From Bacillota bacterium (GTDB lineage: Bacteria; Bacillota; Clostridia; Lachnospirales; Lachnospiraceae), in contig JAEWMZ010000383.1 of assembly GCA_023392995.1 (NCBI GenBank), positions 1 through 44,639 on the forward strand: DNA of 44,639 nt, read 5' to 3'. The position numbers and the translations under genes were made by a program. Positions 42,706 to 44,639 of this stretch are shown here, in pieces. The notes beneath the pieces were generated by a model, which did no database searches, was not told the origin of the DNA, and saw nothing but the letters and a program-made list of their open reading frames with translations. Position 1 is the first letter of the stretch, and every line of letters starts with the position of its first letter.

Positions 42706-43416
42706 ATGGCAATGTTGGAAGTGAAAGATTTACAAGTATATTATGGAGTGATACAGGCACTTAGAGACGTATCGTTCGAAGTAAATGAAGGTGAGGTTAT
42801 AGCCTTAATCGGTGCTAACGGTGCCGGAAAAACTACCATTCTTCATACAGTAACAGGACTTATCCCTGCAAGGGGCGGTGAGGTAATCTTTGAAGGCACT
42901 GACCTTTTGAAGATCCCGGCTCATAAAATTGTACCCCTAGGTATCGCACATATTCCGGAAGGAAGGCATGTGTTTGCACAGCTTAGTGTATACGAGAACC
43001 TGCTGATGGGAGCTTTCACCCGTAAGGATAAGGCAGAAATAGAGGAATCTCTTGAAGGGGTATATCAAAGATTCCCAAGACTTCGTGAGCGTAAGAATCA
43101 GTTCGCAGGTACCTTAAGTGGTGGTGAGCAGCAGATGCTAGCAATGGGACGTGCCTTAATGTCCAAGCCAAGAATTATATTGATGGATGAGCCCTCCATG
43201 GGTCTTTCCCCAATCCTGGTTGGAGAAATATTTGATATTATCAAAAGTATCAGCAAGAGCGGAACAACAGTACTTTTGGTAGAACAGAATGCAAAGAAGG
43301 CATTATCCATAGCAGACCGTGCATATGTTTTAGAGACAGGAAAAATTGTATTAACAGATGATGCAAAGAAGCTCATGGACAATGAACAAGTAAAGAAAGC
43401 ATACTTGGGAGAATAA
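42706..43416 (+). CDS. livF: Branched-chain amino-acid ABC transporter ATPase LivF
   Basis: A 236-residue ABC ATPase with Walker A GANGAGKTT, signature LSGGEQQM, Walker B IILMDEPSMGLSP and the switch histidine region LVEQNAKKAL of the LivF type. AAGGAG precedes the ATG. It is the last gene of the transporter operon; miniature elements E6 and E7 follow, and no clear intrinsic terminator is seen before them, although their hairpins could serve. Confidence 0.94.
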   Translation: MAMLEVKDLQVYYGVIQALRDVSFEVNEGEVIALIGANGAGKTTILHTVTGLIPARGGEVIFEGTDLLKIPAHKIVPLGIAHIPEGRHVFAQLSVYENLLMGAFTRKDKAEIEESLEGVYQRFPRLRERKNQFAGTLSGGEQQMLAMGRALMSKPRIILMDEPSMGLSPILVGEIFDIIKSISKSGTTVLLVEQNAKKALSIADRAYVLETGKIVLTDDAKKLMDNEQVKKAYLGE

Positions 43417-43440
43417 GCGAGAGCTCCTAGGAAAATAGAA

Positions 43441-43545
43441 AAGGTAATTGTGAGATTATTTTTTCTATTTTTCATTTTGAATGATATGAATTTATCCAAT
43501 TGCGAACCAATATAGCAGTTGTAGTTATGAGCTTTGCAATTGCCT
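43441..43545. repeat. Shortened miniature-element copy E6
   Basis: AGGTAATTGTGAGA at the left and GCAATTGCCT at the right are family termini in inverted orientation across about 105 bp; the usual core is missing. It abuts the flanking repeat of E7. Confidence 0.55.
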
Positions 43546-43554
43546 AAATACAGT

Positions 43555-43708
43555 GTTAGGTAATTGCGATACTCATTCACTGAAGCTATTGTATACACAA
43601 CGAATACTGTTTCGAAGCGGAAGTTAAGCCCGAAGGAAGCGTTGGAGCGAAGGAATAGTATTCGTTGTGTATACAATTACAATAACTATATTGTTTCGTG
43701 AACGCCTA
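43555..43708. mobile_element. Miniature inverted-repeat element, copy E7 (subtype A, inverted)
   Basis: A 154-bp copy whose core reads as the reverse complement of E2-E4 (CGAAGCGGAAGTTAAGCCC then GGAAGCGTTGGAGCGAAGG). The ends are TTAGGTAATTGCGA and GAACGCCTAA, and it is flanked by the direct repeat AAATACAGT (43546-43554 and 43709-43717). It lies just before the ribosome site of the kinase-like gene. Confidence 0.83.
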
Positions 43709-43740
43709 AAATACAGTATGTAAGTGAGGAGGTAATTCAA

Positions 43741-44361
43741 ATGGAAAAGTATGTTATAACGATTGCGAGAGGATATGGCAGCGGCGGACGAACCATAGGA
43801 CAGATGCTCTCAGAGAAGCTTGGCATTCCCTATTACGATAGAGATTTACTTCGTCTGGCATCGGATGACAGTGGTATTAACCAGGAATTATTTGCTAAGG
43901 CAGATGAGAAAATCAAAAAGAGCCTGCTATACAGAATTGCAAAAAATGTATACAAAGGGGAGCTAATCCCCCCGGATAGCGATGATTTTGTATCCAACGA
44001 TAATTTATTTAATTATCAGGCCAAAATTATCAAGGAGCTTGCAGAAACGGAATCCTGCATTATTATTGGCCGCTGTGCGGATTTTGTACTAAAGGACAAT
44101 CCTAACGTGGTACGTGTCTTCGTACATGCGCCCCAGGAAGACTGCATCGCCACCTTAAAAGAAATGACAGCAAAGCCAGAAAAAGAGCTGGAAAAGCAAA
44201 TCACCTCCATTGACAGACACCGTGCAGAATACTATAAATACTATACCGGACGTAACTGGGAGGATGCAAAAAACTACGACCTTTGCCTAAATAGCAGCAA
44301 TCTGGGCTTTGAAAAATGCGTAGAGATTGTAAAATCCTATCTGGATATTCGCTTTCGATAA
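43741..44361 (+). CDS. Cytidylate kinase-like family protein
   Basis: A 206-residue P-loop protein of the cytidylate-kinase-like family (AAK_Cmk-like). The N-terminal phosphate loop reads ARGYGSGGRTIG (9-20), and SCIIIGRCADFVL and the DRHRAEYY lid-like arginine segment follow. It differs from true Cmk in the P-loop, and members often occur as stand-alone genes of unknown substrate in clostridia. GAGGAGG precedes the ATG. It stands alone behind element E7 and is closed by a strong terminator. A nucleotide or small-molecule kinase role is likely, not certain. Confidence 0.85.
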   Translation: MEKYVITIARGYGSGGRTIGQMLSEKLGIPYYDRDLLRLASDDSGINQELFAKADEKIKKSLLYRIAKNVYKGELIPPDSDDFVSNDNLFNYQAKIIKELAETESCIIIGRCADFVLKDNPNVVRVFVHAPQEDCIATLKEMTAKPEKELEKQITSIDRHRAEYYKYYTGRNWEDAKNYDLCLNSSNLGFEKCVEIVKSYLDIRFR

Positions 44362-44401
44362 GAACTTGATGGATAATTTGCATTTCACACTAACATAGTA
44401 C

Positions 44402-44460
44402 AAAAATAGTAAGGGTATGCTGTGGACACTCAGAGTTCACACCGTACCCTTACTATTTTT
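44402..44460. terminator. Strong, possibly bidirectional terminator
   Basis: AAAAATAGTAAGGGTA pairs with TACCCTTACTATTTTT (to 44460), with further inner TGTGGAC/GTTCACA pairing. A-runs on the left and T-runs on the right would let it work on both strands. The half palindrome GCATTTCACACTAA (44380-44393) lies just before it. Confidence 0.88.
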
Positions 44461-44533
44461 ATCTCCGGATTTAAACGCGCCTGCCTATTTCACAATCCAT
44501 TTCAAACATCATCACTTTATCACGCTAAAGGTA

Positions 44534-44562
44534 TTGCGACAACTTGAATAGTATGATATACT
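44534..44562 (+). promoter_or_regulatory. Sigma-A promoter of the last gene
   Basis: TTGCGA (44534-44539) and TATACT (44557-44562) are 17 bp apart, about 45 bp before the final ATG. Confidence 0.7.
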
Positions 44563-44608
44563 TTCAGAAAAATTCTATAAAATGGCTTTCAACAGAAAGA
44601 GGTGCCCT

Positions 44609-44639
44609 ATGATTTCAGAAAAAATGACAGCATTAGTAC
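44609..44639 (+). CDS. Start of a gene cut by the window end, probably ferritin
   Basis: Only about ten residues are visible, MISEKMTALV, preceded by an AGAGGTG ribosome site and a good promoter. Bacterial non-haem ferritins commonly begin with M-(I/L)-S-E-K-M and a leucine-rich helix, so ferritin is the best guess, but so few residues cannot prove it. Confidence 0.5.
   Translation, partial: MISEKMTALV

Overview
The window looks like chromosomal DNA of a low-GC Gram-positive anaerobe, most likely a member of the Lachnospiraceae (Clostridium phytofermentans-like). Evidence is the strong GGAGG ribosome sites, AT-rich TTGACA/TATAAT promoters, a PrpR-type regulator beside acid-sugar genes, cdaA-cdaR, LytR-CpsA-Psr and CDP-glycerol polymer genes, and a pyruvyl transferase fused to an F420-hydrogenase-beta module. 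I see no rRNA, tRNA, CRISPR array, phage genes or transposase genes.

Region 1 (1-10,730) is a catabolic locus. A PrpR-like regulator with a degenerate AAA+ core (1-1788, minus) faces a seven-gene operon: DUF1537 acid-sugar kinase, cytosolic BNR/sialidase-fold protein, iron alcohol dehydrogenase, DapA-family aldolase, PdxA2-type dehydrogenase, alpha/beta esterase and an ion-transporter-superfamily permease. Kinase plus PdxA2 matches the known route from D-threonate/D-erythronate-type acids to DHAP; the other genes suggest a larger esterified or derivatised substrate. Region 2 (11,100-17,294) holds two uncharacterised membrane proteins, cdaA, cdaR, an HPr gene and leuA.

Region 3 (17,640-33,800) is a cell-wall polymer island: a TagGH-type exporter, glycerol-3-phosphate cytidylyltransferase, four proteins with CDP-glycerol glycerophosphotransferase domains (two fused to GT2 glycosyltransferases), the pyruvyl transferase/FrhB fusion and, on the minus strand, an LCP attachment enzyme and a polyprenyl-phosphate sugar transferase. 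Region 4 (34,175-37,974) has an HtrA protease with a 190-residue N/Q-rich N-terminus, a stand-alone divergent ClpX and a small zinc-ribbon protein. Region 5 (38,159-44,639) has a branched-chain amino-acid ABC operon (livJ, livHMGF), a cytidylate-kinase-like protein and the first codons of a probable ferritin.

Two non-coding systems stand out. First, a 300-bp array (24,199-24,512) of eleven 26-28 bp units, each a small hairpin that buries a GGAGG; a truncated twelfth copy supplies the free ribosome site of a TTG-started glycerophosphotransferase gene, so the array could act as a register-shifting or copy-number switch on translation. Second, a family of roughly 151-155 bp miniature inverted-repeat elements with termini like TAGGCGATTGCGAAAC, most flanked by 8-11 bp direct repeats; eight copies or remnants lie between genes, two of them inside the catabolic operon and two in tandem before leuA.
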